From assembly GCF_905373215.1 (NCBI RefSeq), contig NZ_CAJPRT010000001.1, forward strand, positions 62,001 through 126,000: a stretch of DNA of 64,000 bases. Reading direction: 5' to 3'. Below the pieces are notes generated by a model that worked only from the letters and a program-made list of their open reading frames with translations, made no database searches and was not told the DNA's origin. This document shows positions 18,201-27,054 of this stretch, piece by piece. A program made the translations under genes and the position numbers. How positions within the stretch are numbered: position 1 is the stretch's first letter; the number at the start of each line of letters is the position of its first letter. The DNA comes from an uncultured Campylobacter sp. Its GTDB lineage: Bacteria; Campylobacterota; Campylobacteria; Campylobacterales; Campylobacteraceae.

Positions 18201-18552
18201 TAAAGGGCGCGTTGCCGAATTCTGCGTCTGGGTAACGCATGCCGTCTTTGGAGTACTCGCCTTTCGCAGTCGTCCCCGTAATCCTGCCTCCTGCGAATTC
18301 TTGATGACTTAGAAGCATGCCCGAATCAACTACGCCCAGTTTTACATCTCTACCAGTGGCGCCTTTGGCGTAGGCTACCGATGCGTTCATGCTGCTTAGA
18401 CCCCAGTACGCTTTATACTCGTCCGTCTCCCAGCTTTTTATATCACCTACTTTACCGGGTTCTATATACTGTGCTTCACAGACATTTGCAAATAGCACGG
18501 CGCAAACTGCTGCAGACAACACATGGGCTCCTTTGAAATTTAGCTTTCCCAT
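15286..18552 (-). CDS. subtilisin-family (S8) serine protease autotransporter
   Basis: A 1088-residue secreted protease. A signal peptide (residues 1-27, ending CEA) is followed by the subtilase domain with the catalytic triad visible: D76 (GVVDSG), H153 (SHGTHVGG) and S374 (GGTSMAAPHV), plus oxyanion Asn in AGN near 297. A passenger repeat (GGGTLTLAGDNTYSGDT) near 545 is typical of autotransporter beta-helices. The last 280 or so residues form the outer-membrane beta-barrel, ending in Phe as expected. It should be displayed on or shed from the cell surface, cutting host or bacterial proteins. ATG at 18552 has AAGGAA upstream, and a TATAAT on the minus strand lies at 18598-18603. Monocistronic. 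Confidence 0.95.
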   Translation of the reverse strand: MGKLNFKGAHVLSAAVCAVLFANVCEAQYIEPGKVGDIKSWETDEYKAYWGLSSMNASVAYAKGATGRDVKLGVVDSGMLLSHQEFAGGRITGTTAKGEYSKDGMRYPDAEFGNAPFKQKGSDEYDKTNKGEFKKGQKFEANGDWIAGTNDSHGTHVGGTIGANRDGSGTHGVAWESRLYSGNTGGNDGMTYGPNQDYGYFYAVYNELAKSGVRAINNSWGSNRRVNSSYPGAEGYSGIPGTAANPTKPNHHLYLKDIDTAKKAYYQFVAGGQKSFIDAAYEVAKKYRIIQVFTAGNRDGMEESYTRAMLPYFRPDAEKLWLNVTGQTDSNTQRFNTAGHSKWWTIAAPGVKVKSSIVDVKTGKAGYASWGGTSMAAPHVTGALGVIMSRYSYMTNEQARDVLLTTARQTKYSFKKGDTSRLSGWTSELGVPDKRWGWGIVDLGKAMFGPGQFLGKFDVNMDVDDVWSNDISDKAIKFRKTEDDADAAAWAVRKAQLDAKGGNLTAEERAEYNVELAREQARAHRAAEGYKGTLIKRGGGTLTLAGDNTYSGDTIIKGGQITALNQSLKNSKVTVENGGALKIKKSLTVQEVKTDIFNKPKEFVNKTRTATSDTVTATIKQGGRYVVSHAGIVGMSSAGATNLNLTFEKNSIVDLENPLFEDAQKIYKDPAKSKKYWVEGSFRGYDQTILRKYAFFDLVKNFNDSKLELTFKKGSEGMVDFAKGKNQKLIAAAIEGSSNQPALMSVFRSRPAVRTSDLYRNFIFATPQQASDTLKTFANEANFVAQNAAVIDNVLIRNAVLSRKRNFNALSMDEETGINFWANTEGNVMKFNSDEGNRDFKSASVTQLVGLDGALSENLRLGAVLGTGKTKTKEDGSKEFDHTNRHAGLYAQVGLESIKFDLGAVYTDIKRKKTGSSTIVQYTANNGAKSNEKLINMFASATYGGFNGENFEINPYLGISRIYARTGGMSENVGPFVMSTDKKSRNMNILTAGISPSVPFKIGGMSSYAQLDLAYNRFFGDTRPGAGVNVANAGYVDLEGKELRDFATAGVGVETMIFKNTSLRLSYTGAFGNDVKSNSLNAKIEVSF

Positions 18553-18701
18553 ACGATTCCTTTCTTTATGGTTTGGTTTTTATAAAAAAATTGTTTAATT
18601 ATAATAACCTTTAAATGAAAATTTAATTAAACATTTTAAAGATTTTATAATAATTTACTTATATTTAAACTCATATCGTAGATTCCGATTAAGTGCTAGG
18701 C

Positions 18702-18707
18702 TATAAT
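18702..18707 (+). promoter_or_regulatory. orphan -10 box (GGCTATAATGC)
   Basis: A strong-looking extended -10 on the plus strand, 325 bases upstream of hcp and not attached to any open frame. It could drive an untranslated RNA from about 18714, or a long leader for hcp. Confidence 0.35.
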
Positions 18708-18959
18708 GCAGAGCCGCGTTGAGATCGGCTTAAATACGCTTTTACTCAAAACGCTCGGTTAGAGGGAGCGTCTCGTCGCGAAGTCGCGTGCTTTGCGGCG
18801 GCGGTTTGGTCGTAAGCGCTTATTTTGCGATAGTGCCAGGCTGCAGGCGTTTGCTTCACAGCAGCACGCTCGTTGCGCTATTTGCACCGCATGCCGCAAA
18901 GATCTAAATTTCAAATCGTTCTCATTTTAGAAGCAACTTTGATAAAATTTAGCCATTTA

Positions 18960-18973
18960 TTGATTATAATCAA
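18960..18973 (+). promoter_or_regulatory. FNR/CRP-family operator upstream of hcp
   Basis: TTGATTATAATCAA is a perfect match to the FNR consensus (TTGAT-N4-ATCAA). A plausible -10 (TAAAAT, 18996-19001) puts the transcription start near 19008, so the box is centred at about -41.5, the standard class II activating position. This predicts activation under low oxygen or nitrosative stress; which FNR-family protein binds is not known from this window. Confidence 0.8.
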
Positions 18974-19031
18974 TTTTTTTGCCTAAATAAAATCTTAAAA
19001 TTAACAACTAAATTTTTTATAAAGGATTTCT

Positions 19032-20360
19032 ATGAGTGACAATTTAGAGATGTTCTGTCATCAGTGTCAAATGAGCGCGCCCGAGGGCTGCGGCGCCAAA
19101 GGCCAAGACCGCGGCACCTGCGGTAAAACCTCCACGCTGGCGTTACTTCAAGACACTATGGTTTTCGGGCTTAAAGGCCTTAGCGCCTACCGCCACCACG
19201 CCCGTGAGCTCGGTGCCGATACTAGTACAGTCGATACCGTTATGGCGGATACGCTGTATTTCACGCTGACGAACTCAAATTTTAACTTTGACGAGCATAT
19301 CGCGCAGCTGATGGCCGTCGGAAGAGCGGGTGTGCAGATGATGGATATCTTAAGCGAGGCGCATACCGCAAAATTCGGCGTGCCGACCCCGGTTAAGGTT
19401 AGTCAAAACAAGGTCGAGGGCAAGGCGATTTTGGTTAGCGGACACAACCTGCATGCTCTTGAGGCGCTACTAAAAGCGACCGAGGGCAAGGGCATCAATA
19501 TCTACACTCACTCCGAGATGCTTCCTGCGCACGGCTATCCGCAGCTTCGCAAGTATCCGCATCTAAAGGGCAACATCGGCAAGGCGTGGTTTGATCAGAC
19601 CAAGCTTTTTAACGAATTTAAAGGCGCTATTTTGATGACCACGAACTGCATCGTGCCGCTTCGCTCGTCCTGTAGCTACGCAGACAGGCTGTTTGGCTAC
19701 TCTATTGCGGGCACAGACGGCATCAAACATATCCAAAACGACGATTTTACGCCGCTCATCGAGTGCGCGCTTGCGTGCGGCGACGTGAGCATGGACAGCG
19801 ACGAGAGCTTGGTGACGGGCGGACACTATAAGACGATTTTGAGCCTCGCGCCGCAAATTTTAGACGCGATCAAATCGGGCAAAATCCGCCGCTTTTTCGT
19901 CATCGCAGGCTGCGACGCGCCGGGCAAAGGACGCGAGTATTACCGCGAGCTAGCGCTTAGCCTGCCGAAGGACTGCGTGATTTTGACCTCCAGCTGCGGC
20001 AAATTCCGTTTCAACGACGTGGATTTCGGAAACGTGCCAGACACCGAGCTTCCGCGCTATATCGATCTTGGCCAGTGCAACGACAGCAACGGCGCGGTCA
20101 AGATCGCCCTTGCGCTTAGCGAGGCTACTGGCATCGCGGTAAACGACCTGCCGGTCTCGATCGTACTGATGTGGATGGAGCAAAAGGCGGTTATCATCCT
20201 GCTTGCGCTATTTAGCCTAGGCGTTAAGAATATCAACGTAGGCCCTACGGTACCTGAGTTTTTTAACGACGAAATTTTGGGCTTTTTAGTGCAAAATTTC
20301 GGCCTTCGCTTAATAAGCGGCGACGCGCAGGCGGATCTGAAATACTTCCTAGGCGAATAA
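19032..20360 (+). CDS. hcp: hybrid cluster protein (Hcp, prismane), short form
   Basis: Hcp contains an Fe-S-O hybrid cluster; the family is described as a hydroxylamine reductase and, in enteric bacteria, as an NO reductase/S-nitrosylase. N-terminal cluster cysteines are C9, C12, C20 and C30. The hybrid-cluster segments NCIVPLRSSC, VIAGCDAPGKGR, TSSCGKFRFND and MWMEQKAVI are present. At 442 residues it lacks about 110 residues relative to the 550-residue E. coli protein, which fits the short class III type, although the third-to-fourth Cys spacing (9 residues) is wider than in the commonly described classes. AAAGGAT precedes ATG. Regulated by the FNR-type box upstream; no hcr reductase gene is adjacent. 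Confidence 0.93.
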   Translation: MSDNLEMFCHQCQMSAPEGCGAKGQDRGTCGKTSTLALLQDTMVFGLKGLSAYRHHARELGADTSTVDTVMADTLYFTLTNSNFNFDEHIAQLMAVGRAGVQMMDILSEAHTAKFGVPTPVKVSQNKVEGKAILVSGHNLHALEALLKATEGKGINIYTHSEMLPAHGYPQLRKYPHLKGNIGKAWFDQTKLFNEFKGAILMTTNCIVPLRSSCSYADRLFGYSIAGTDGIKHIQNDDFTPLIECALACGDVSMDSDESLVTGGHYKTILSLAPQILDAIKSGKIRRFFVIAGCDAPGKGREYYRELALSLPKDCVILTSSCGKFRFNDVDFGNVPDTELPRYIDLGQCNDSNGAVKIALALSEATGIAVNDLPVSIVLMWMEQKAVIILLALFSLGVKNINVGPTVPEFFNDEILGFLVQNFGLRLISGDAQADLKYFLGE

Positions 20361-21228
20361 ATTTTATAGCGAGGTAAATCGGGTAAATTTTGAATTCGGC
20401 AAAGCTCCGTTTTAAATTTACCCTTTATACGCCGCTTTTAGCGGAGCTAGCCGATCCACTCCGCGGTTATTTTGCGCCGACGCTCATATTTAAATTTCAC
20501 GACTATACCGTCCGTCTTATTTAAATTTTAAAATCATATAATCTCGCCAAATGATTAGAAAAATTTAATTAAGTGCTTTTTTACACATTCAAATTCCAAT
20601 CGTCTTTGCTATTACAATCCTTCTTTTTCTGTGCAAGTATTTATCTTATCCGCATCGCTTCCGCTTATAGTAATCCTATGGTGTGCCTCATTGATGCTTG
20701 ATATTGCATAAAATTTTCCGTATTATCTCATTTTTCGCTATCAGATATTGCAATTTAGTGCCGTTAAAATTTTAAATAAATATAGTATTTTCACAGGATT
20801 TTTAATCGGGATTTAAATACGGATTTTAATCTAAATTTTACTCATAAATTTTGAAATTATTTTATGAGTGCATGGCGTACGGCTTGTGGGAATAAAATTT
20901 TAAGCAGATTTTGTGCAAAATTTCAAAATGCGGCCCAAACTTGCAAGCAGATAAATTCGCTGTAGCCTTGCGTTTATAATTCCGTGCTAACGACAAATTT
21001 CGCATCTTTACGTCGGTGCAAATTTTAAAATTTTATGCAGGAGATAAAATTATAAGCCGTGCAATGCATGAATTCTAAAATTCCACGTCGCCTATAAAAT
21101 TCCATGCCTCACACGACACATAATTTTGAAATTTTAAAATTTCACGCCGCAGATAAAATTTAGGAATTTCCTTTTGCGGTAAAATTTTAAAACTCTACTG
21201 TAAACCCGCTGTCCGTGCGGCGATCCGT
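20361..21228. other. 868-bp spacer, no gene seen
   Basis: Starts with the hcp terminator. The middle (about 20540-20880) is distinctly more AT-rich than the flanks. The end (about 20990-21200) is a run of ATAAAATT/AAATTTTA words separated by short GC-rich segments. I found no coding remnant. Confidence 0.5.
20381..20426 (+). terminator. possible hcp terminator
   Basis: GGGTAAATTT at 20381-20390 is complementary to AAATTTACCC at 20414-20423, followed by TTT. The loop of 23 bases is long, so this is a moderate call. Confidence 0.45.
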
Positions 21229-22059
21229 TTAGATTTTCCTCACCAGCTCGGGAATTATCGCTTCGAAATCGACCCCTTCGTATCCGTTGCGCTCCTCGTC
21301 GCTCATCGTCTCTTTGATAGTGCTGACGACGAAGTCCGCAGCGATACGAACCGCCGTTTCCAGCGACTTACCGCGCATTATTGCGCCGAAGGCTACGGCG
21401 GCAAAAATATCGCCGGTACCGTTAAATTTGACCGGCAGTAGCTCGTGAAAATACTCGTTCGTCTTGCCCGTGCGCGCATCGTAGCTGAAAACCCCGCACT
21501 GATCGGCGATGTAGCCGATGCCCTTTAAAATGACCTGTCTAGCGCCCAGCTCTCGAAGCCTTGCAAGCAGATCCATTATGAAATCCCTATCCGCATCCTC
21601 TCGGTACGGCACCCCGGTGATCGCGCAGGCCTCGGTGATATTTGGCGTGATGATGTCGGCCTGGGCGCACAGAAGCGCCATCATACGGGCAAAATCCTCG
21701 TTAAAGCCAGGATAAAATACGCCGTTATCGCCCATACAAGGATCGACCAAAATAGTTTTGCCCGCGCCGCCGAATTCCGCAAATAGCTCGCTCATAATCT
21801 CGATCTGTGCCGCCGAGCCCAAAAAGCCCGTGTAGATGCCGTCAAATACCACTCCGCGGTCTTTCCAGTGCGCCATGATCGCGCGTATCTGCGAGCTTAG
21901 ATCGCAAAAGGTGTAGCCCGAAAAGCCCGTATGCATTGATAAAACCGCCGTAGGGATCACGCTCGTGCTCATCCCCATCGCGCTTAGTATCGGTAAGGCG
22001 ACGGTCAGCGAAACCTTGCCCACGCAGGATATATCTTGAACGGTAAGAACTTTTTTCAT
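21229..22059 (-). CDS. pdxY: pyridoxamine/pyridoxal kinase, PfkB-like fold
   Basis: Phosphorylates pyridoxamine or pyridoxal with ATP for salvage of vitamin B6. Motifs of the ribokinase-like fold: VLTVQDISCVGKVSLT at the N-terminus, LVDPCMGDNG, LKGIGY, and the anion-hole segment NGTGDIFAA near the C-terminus with catalytic Asp. ATG at 22059 has AGGAA 6-7 bases upstream and gives the standard MKKVLTVQDISC start; an ATG nine codons earlier lacks this. Divergent from the prenyltransferase gene. Paralogous to, but clearly distinct from, ThiD elsewhere in the window. Confidence 0.9.
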   Translation of the reverse strand: MKKVLTVQDISCVGKVSLTVALPILSAMGMSTSVIPTAVLSMHTGFSGYTFCDLSSQIRAIMAHWKDRGVVFDGIYTGFLGSAAQIEIMSELFAEFGGAGKTILVDPCMGDNGVFYPGFNEDFARMMALLCAQADIITPNITEACAITGVPYREDADRDFIMDLLARLRELGARQVILKGIGYIADQCGVFSYDARTGKTNEYFHELLPVKFNGTGDIFAAVAFGAIMRGKSLETAVRIAADFVVSTIKETMSDEERNGYEGVDFEAIIPELVRKI

Positions 22060-22234
22060 CACAATTCCTAAAATTTTTGGCTCCATTTTACCGCTATTTA
22101 TATTAAAAAGGCGAATTTAAATAAAATTTACTCTACGAATAGTCTAAATTTATATTATTTTTGGCGTTTTTCCGCTAAATTTTATCTCGGGTCTGCCGTA
22201 AATTCGGCGTGCAAAAATCAACAAAAGGCAAAAA

Positions 22235-23137
22235 ATGATAACCGCAAAGGCTCTTTACGCATCCGCAAGGCTTAGATCGCTGCCGCTTAGCGTCTCGGGC
22301 GTGTTGCTGGGTAGCGGCGCGGCATACGGCGCAGGCGTATTTAGAGCGGGTATTTTCGCACTGGCGCTGCTTACGACGCTGCTGTTTCAGGTGCTAAGCG
22401 ACTACGCCAACGACTACGGCGACGCAGTAAAAGGCACCGACGACGATGGCAGGCTGGGGCCGCGTCGCGCGATACAAACGGGGCAGATGAGCGCCGAGCA
22501 GATGAAGCGCGTCATAGTCGTTACGGCGCTGCTTTCGGCATTTTCGAGCCTTGCGCTAAGCGTTTTGGCGTTTGGCGAGCGGTTTTATCTCGTGCTTCTA
22601 TTTTTAGCGCTGGGCGGCGCGTCGATATATGCCGCGATCCGATACACCGTGGGAGCCGGCGCATACGGCTACAAGGGGCTCGGCGACGTTTTCGTGTTTT
22701 TGTTTTTTGGACTTTTGAGCGTGCTGGGCTCGTATTTTTTATATGCCCGCTCGCTTGATGCGGCGCTGCTGCTGCCTGCGTGCGCGTGCGGATTGCTAAG
22801 CACGGCGGTGCTAAATCTAAACAACATGCGCGACATCCAAAACGACGCGCTCAAGGGCAAGCGCACGATCCCCGTGCGTATCGGGCTGCGCGCGGCCAAA
22901 CGCTACCACTACGCGCTGATCGCGGGCGGAGCGGGTCTGATGCTATGCTACTCACTTTTACGCGGCGAGCCGGGCGTAAAACTACTCTACGTAGCTAGCT
23001 TTGCGCCGCTTATCAGGCACCTATTTTTCGTCTCGCGGGTGCGGGAGTGTCGCGACTTCGACGGGCAGCTGAAGGTCGTCGCGCTCTGCACGTTTGCGAT
23101 GTCTGCGCTGTTTTTCGTCGGGGAGATTTTGGACTAA
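22235..23137 (+). CDS. menA: UbiA-family prenyltransferase, MenA-like
   Basis: Attaches the polyprenyl tail to a naphthoate ring in menaquinone synthesis. The first Asp-rich motif NDYGDAVKGTDDDGR with LGPRRAIQTG is the MenA signature, and the second motif is NNMRDIQNDALKGKRT. About eight membrane helices fill the 300 residues. Campylobacters normally make menaquinone by the futalosine route, whose prenyltransferase is a different UbiA homologue, so a classical MenA sequence is worth noting. AAGG precedes ATG at 22235. Monocistronic. Confidence 0.9.
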   Translation: MITAKALYASARLRSLPLSVSGVLLGSGAAYGAGVFRAGIFALALLTTLLFQVLSDYANDYGDAVKGTDDDGRLGPRRAIQTGQMSAEQMKRVIVVTALLSAFSSLALSVLAFGERFYLVLLFLALGGASIYAAIRYTVGAGAYGYKGLGDVFVFLFFGLLSVLGSYFLYARSLDAALLLPACACGLLSTAVLNLNNMRDIQNDALKGKRTIPVRIGLRAAKRYHYALIAGGAGLMLCYSLLRGEPGVKLLYVASFAPLIRHLFFVSRVRECRDFDGQLKVVALCTFAMSALFFVGEILD

Positions 23138-23675
23138 ATTTAAACGCCGCGCGGATAAAATTTACGTCGGCACCGCAGCAAAGTCCTCTCGCGCAAAAGC
23201 GCTTTGTACGAGTTCCCCTAATCTTGCAATCAACCTGCTTGTCGCACAGCAAAGCGTCTGCGGCAAGCTCGCTCAATGAAAACGTCCATAACATATCTCT
23301 GTCCGCCTGATGGCTACCGCAATAAAATTTAAGGGGGCAAACTCTGGATCTCCGCGCCGTCTTGTATAGTTAAATTAAGCGAGCAATACCGCTCTTAAGT
23401 CCATACAAGCCCCATCACACCACGCTTTAATTGCCGTTTTGACGACAGGCTGCCCGCCTTTTGCGTCAAATTTAAAAACTAGAGCATTAATTCTACAAAA
23501 GGCCCGCGTGTTTGGCGCGGTAGGTTTTGTGCTTATTGCACTGCGGTAGTTCGCACCGTAAACGCTGCTTTAGCCCTACTTTTGAGCCTTCGCGCCGCTA
23601 AAATTTTACTAAATTTTACGCACTGCCTCTTTGAAACGACGCTTGCAAAGCCATGTCTCCCCACAGCACAGCCCC
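23138..23675. other. 538-bp spacer, possible coding remnants
   Basis: No intact gene. On the minus strand a frame of about 60 codons without an obvious start runs across roughly 23380-23570 and encodes an ordinary-looking sequence (including KGGQPVVKTAIKAWCDG), but I recognise no family. Confidence 0.35.
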
Positions 23676-23962
23676 TTAAAATTCGAAGCAATCTTGCACA
23701 TTGTTTAGAACTTTGCAATCGCAATACCAACCGTTTTGTTCGCAAAAGTCCAAAACCGCCGCCTCATTCGGCGCGCGGTGAGCTCGCAAAAACTCCAGCG
23801 TGAGCCTATGCGTGCCGTCGTAGCCACGATGCGCCAAGCCCTCGTCTAGAACTCAAATAGCCCCTCAAACTCCACCCTACTCATCGGCAGGCTCTTTTCA
23901 AATGTATCTCGCTGCCGCTGCGCCGCGAGCTTTTTGAGTTCCTTTTTTCTGGATTTTTCCAC
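23676..23962 (-). pseudogene. DUF2695-family gene broken by a frameshift
   Basis: GTG at 23962 (GGAG 5 bases upstream) begins MEKSRKKELKKLAAQRQRDT and continues to SRVEFEGLFEF, where TAG ends the frame near 23848. In the next frame the protein resumes exactly where expected: DEGLAHRGYDGTHRLTLEF, then EQNGWYCDCKVLNNV, ending at 23676. The YCDC motif and THRLT segment are characteristic of the small DUF2695 proteins, whose function is unknown. Restoring one base near 23846-23851 would give an intact protein of about 95 residues. Recent inactivation or a sequencing error are both possible. Confidence 0.75.
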
Positions 23963-24307
23963 TATTTCTCCTTTGCTGCGCCGCCTTGCCGCACGGATAT
24001 CTTTTGGGCGCATTAACCTCGTACCCGTCGTCCCCTGCCCCAAGCGGCATGCAAATTTCATCCAAACCGTGCGCTACCTTATCTGTTCAAAATAACGCTT
24101 ATTGATTTTAGCAGAGCGCGAAATCGCAAATCCGATGATTAAATTTTATCTAGAACAAAGAGCTATGTTTTCGGCTAAATTTTGCCGTACCGAGGGATAA
24201 AATTTGCCGAATTCGGATGAAATTCTATCGAGTAGATGTGTAGAATTTGACCATAAACTAAAACAAAAGCGGCCGCGTTCGAAATACGGCCGCTAAATTT
24301 TAAAATT
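23963..24307. other. 345-bp spacer, nothing recognised
   Basis: Between the DUF2695 wreck and the first assT stop. A few AAATTTTA words; CGGCCGC copies at about 24271 and 24287 flank a short palindromic stretch just downstream of assT. Confidence 0.4.
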
Positions 24308-26154
24308 TTACTTCTCAAACGCCTTTTCTAGGCTAAACGGAAACGCCTGATAGCCCATCGCGTTGGTCATTTTTATCTCGATTGACGGCTCTTTTGCGCC
24401 CCATTCAAACTCGTTGATGTGAGGGCTAGGCACGCCGACCGGGCGGCCTTTGGCGATGTCAAACTGCATGCCCGCAACCGCCGAGTAAACCATCACGCTA
24501 TCGAGGTCGTCTTGATACTGCGCTAGCGAAGTAACCGAGCTGTACCACTCGCTGCCGCGCTGTTTACCGTATTCCCAGACCTGCTCGACGGTTTTAGCTT
24601 TTTCGTCGATTTTATAAACGACCGCGCGGGAGTATTTCATGCCCGCCATCGCAGGCTGCTCCATGCCGCGGGTGTCACCGTTGTCAAAGACGGTGAGATA
24701 GACGAGCCCTTTTTTAGACTTGCTATCGATTCTAAATGCCGTATGCTGCGTCCACTGCCAGTCAAATCCACCCGTTTCGCTCTCATATCCAGGGCATTTT
24801 GAGTACTCGTCCTCGCAGACGATCTTTTTGCCGTCTTTATCTACAGGCTGGAGCAAATAGCCTTTAAACTGATCCTTCCAGCCTTTGTGCGCGCCCATTA
24901 TCCATTTGACTTTTTTGTCGCGGCCGATCTTGATGACGGCGTCTTGGTGGCGGCTGGAGATGATGATGCTATCGTCGCTTGGATCATAATCCACGCTATT
25001 TACGTGCGCCCAGTTGCGTCCAGGGCCAGAGCCCACGATGTCGCCCCATTTTTCGTTCGTATCCATCGCAGCTAGCTCGTCCGAGCTAGCTGTGTGACCG
25101 GCCTTGCTAGCGTCGATGTTTAGGCACACCGCGCCCTGATCGAGCGTTTTTAGTACGATGTCGCGGTACGGATCTAAAATTTCATACAGCCTAAAATCAT
25201 CCACGACGTTGCCGTCTCTATCGACCTCGACGATGACGTCGCGCACGGTGCGGACGTTTTTACCGTCGGCGCGCTTATAGTTGGCGTTTGCCGCGCGGAG
25301 GAAATAGTGTCCGTTTTGCGCTACGTCTAGCGAGTGCGAGAAGTCGTTGTAGCCCGCAGGCAGCTCGCGGTTAAAGATTTCGCGCCCCATTATGTCGTAT
25401 TTGGCGTATCTTTGGCCGTAACCCCATGTCATCGCGCCGTCGTCGTTTTGTTTAAAGCCCATCATGACGCCCGCGCTAAAAGGCTGCTTGAGGTCGTAAA
25501 TTTTACTCGGTTCTAGATACCAGCGCACTTCGCCCTTGGTGTCAAGGATGAAGTTGTTCGGGCTGTAGTTCCACTCGATCGCGCCGCCTGCAGGGTTGTT
25601 CCACACGACTTTGGTGCCCTTGCCGGTTTTATTTACGAAGTTATTTACGTAGTAAAGGCGGTTAGCAAATTTAGCGCTCGGGGCCTTCACGACCTCGATT
25701 TTATCAAACAGCGCGCTCTTTTGAGACGGCATGCCAGAGCTCTCTAAGTAGATCGCAGGAGCGTAAATTTTATAGGTTTCTTTTACGCGCTCGGTCCCAC
25801 CTTTATAAATTTTATCATACTCGACCTCGACGGTGTTTTGATAGTCGGGATATAGTCCGAAAACGGGAATTCCGCCGTGAGTGCGCAGGTGCTTGTCGGC
25901 GACTTTATAGCTGATAACCTGACCGCCCGGCTTTGGTACGATAGTAACTTTGGCGTTTGCTAGCGTGTAGCCGCCGTTTTTGATCACCGCCGTTAGAGGC
26001 GCGATGTCGTATGGGTTTACGACTACTTCGCCGATCTTGCCCGGGATGCCGTAGTCGATGTGTGGCCGCTAGGTCCGCCGATAGCCAGCGCGGCCGTGCT
26101 TAGACCGCCCAGAAGCGCCACAGCTAGCGCAAATGAGGAAAGAGTTCGCTTCAT
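24308..26154 (-). pseudogene. assT: arylsulfate sulfotransferase AssT, copy 1, frameshifted near the N-terminus
   Basis: AssT is a periplasmic enzyme that moves sulfuryl groups from one phenol to another without PAPS. ATG at 26154 opens a signal peptide (MKRTLSSFALAVALLGGLST) but the frame ends after about 43 codons. The mature protein (IDYGIPGKIGEVVVNPYDIA and on) continues in another frame from about 26058, consistent with loss of one base at 26058-26063. The rest is intact: His residues in NWAHVNS, SRHQD and WTQHTA fit the known active-site histidines, and a Cys pair six residues apart (CEDEYSKC) just before the last one is the likely DsbL substrate. It faces dsbL/dsbI divergently. As written it would not be exported properly. 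Confidence 0.85.
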
Positions 26155-26388
26155 CTTATTCTCCTTTGAATTGGTTTGATATCGTAATTTTAATCAACCT
26201 CGCTAACGTAGAAATCACGCGTTTATTAAAACTTGCTTAATTATAAAAAATAATTTCAAATTTTAGCTTTTGCGCCAAAATTTAGCCGAAATTCTATAAA
26301 TTTAATCTAAAATTTATCTTAGCGTGAGTTCTGCGGCGGCGAGAGGATATAAAATTAACGCAAACAAAATCATTTTAAGGAGCACTCC

Positions 26389-27045
26389 ATGAACCTACTT
26401 TCTAAATTTAGCAAAGGCTTTCTAGCAGTTGCGATGTTTGGCGCCATAAGCGCTGCCGCGTTTACCGAGGGCGAGGACTACGTCAAGCTAGAAAAACCGC
26501 TATCCGTGGAGCAAAACACGCTAGTTAAGGTCTTTAGCTACGCATGCCCGTTTTGCTACAAATACGACAAAACCGTAACGCCAAAGGTCATAGAAAAGGT
26601 CGCGGGGCTAAAATACGTACCGTTTCATCTAAAAACCAAAGGCGAATACGGCGAGGCAGCGAGTAAAATTTTTGCCGTCTTAGCCGTGATGGACGAGGAA
26701 AAAGGCGTAAGCTTGCTAGATGAAAACTCGCTGTTTAAAAAGGCTAAATTTGCCTACTACAAAGCCTATCACGATCAAAAGCAGCGCTGGAGCGACGGCA
26801 AGGACGAGGCTGCGTTTTTAAAGACGGGGCTTGATGCGGCGGGCATTAGCGAAGCGGAATATCAAAAAACGCTAGAGGACCCAAAAGTCGCCGAACTGCT
26901 TAAAAAATGGGACGAGAGCTACGACGTAGCCAAGATCCAAGGCGTGCCGGCCTTTGTCGTAAACGGCAAATATCTCATCATGACGAAGTCCATCAGCTCC
27001 ATCGACGGCATGGCGCAGCTAATTGAAGAGCTGCTCAAAAAATAG
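26389..27045 (+). CDS. dsbL: DsbA/DsbL-like thiol-disulfide oxidoreductase
   Basis: Periplasmic dithiol oxidase that introduces disulfides. A signal peptide covers residues 1-24, the active site is C53-P-F-C56 (FSYACPFCYKYDK), and the cis-Pro loop is GVPAFVVNG. In E. coli UTI strains DsbL with DsbI specifically oxidises AssT; the position here, divergent from assT and 9 bases upstream of a dsbI-like gene, argues for the same role. AAGGAG precedes ATG. A second DsbA-like protein with a CPHC site lies 3.3 kb away, so substrate division is possible. Confidence 0.9.
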   Translation: MNLLSKFSKGFLAVAMFGAISAAAFTEGEDYVKLEKPLSVEQNTLVKVFSYACPFCYKYDKTVTPKVIEKVAGLKYVPFHLKTKGEYGEAASKIFAVLAVMDEEKGVSLLDENSLFKKAKFAYYKAYHDQKQRWSDGKDEAAFLKTGLDAAGISEAEYQKTLEDPKVAELLKKWDESYDVAKIQGVPAFVVNGKYLIMTKSISSIDGMAQLIEELLKK

Positions 27046-27054
27046 GGCGCGAGC

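Larger units (their letters stand above)
18553..19031. other. divergent promoter region with candidate small RNA
   Basis: Holds the autotransporter promoter (minus strand, -10 at 18598-18603), a second good plus-strand -10 box (TATAAT at 18702-18707) followed by about 190 GC-rich bases with no open frame, and the FNR-type box of hcp. The GC-rich part contains a short hairpin (18751-18771). Confidence 0.45.

Noticed and set aside
26155..26388. FNR-like box between assT copy 1 and dsbL
   Set aside because: TTGAT and ATCAA half-sites occur but are 12 bases apart instead of 4.
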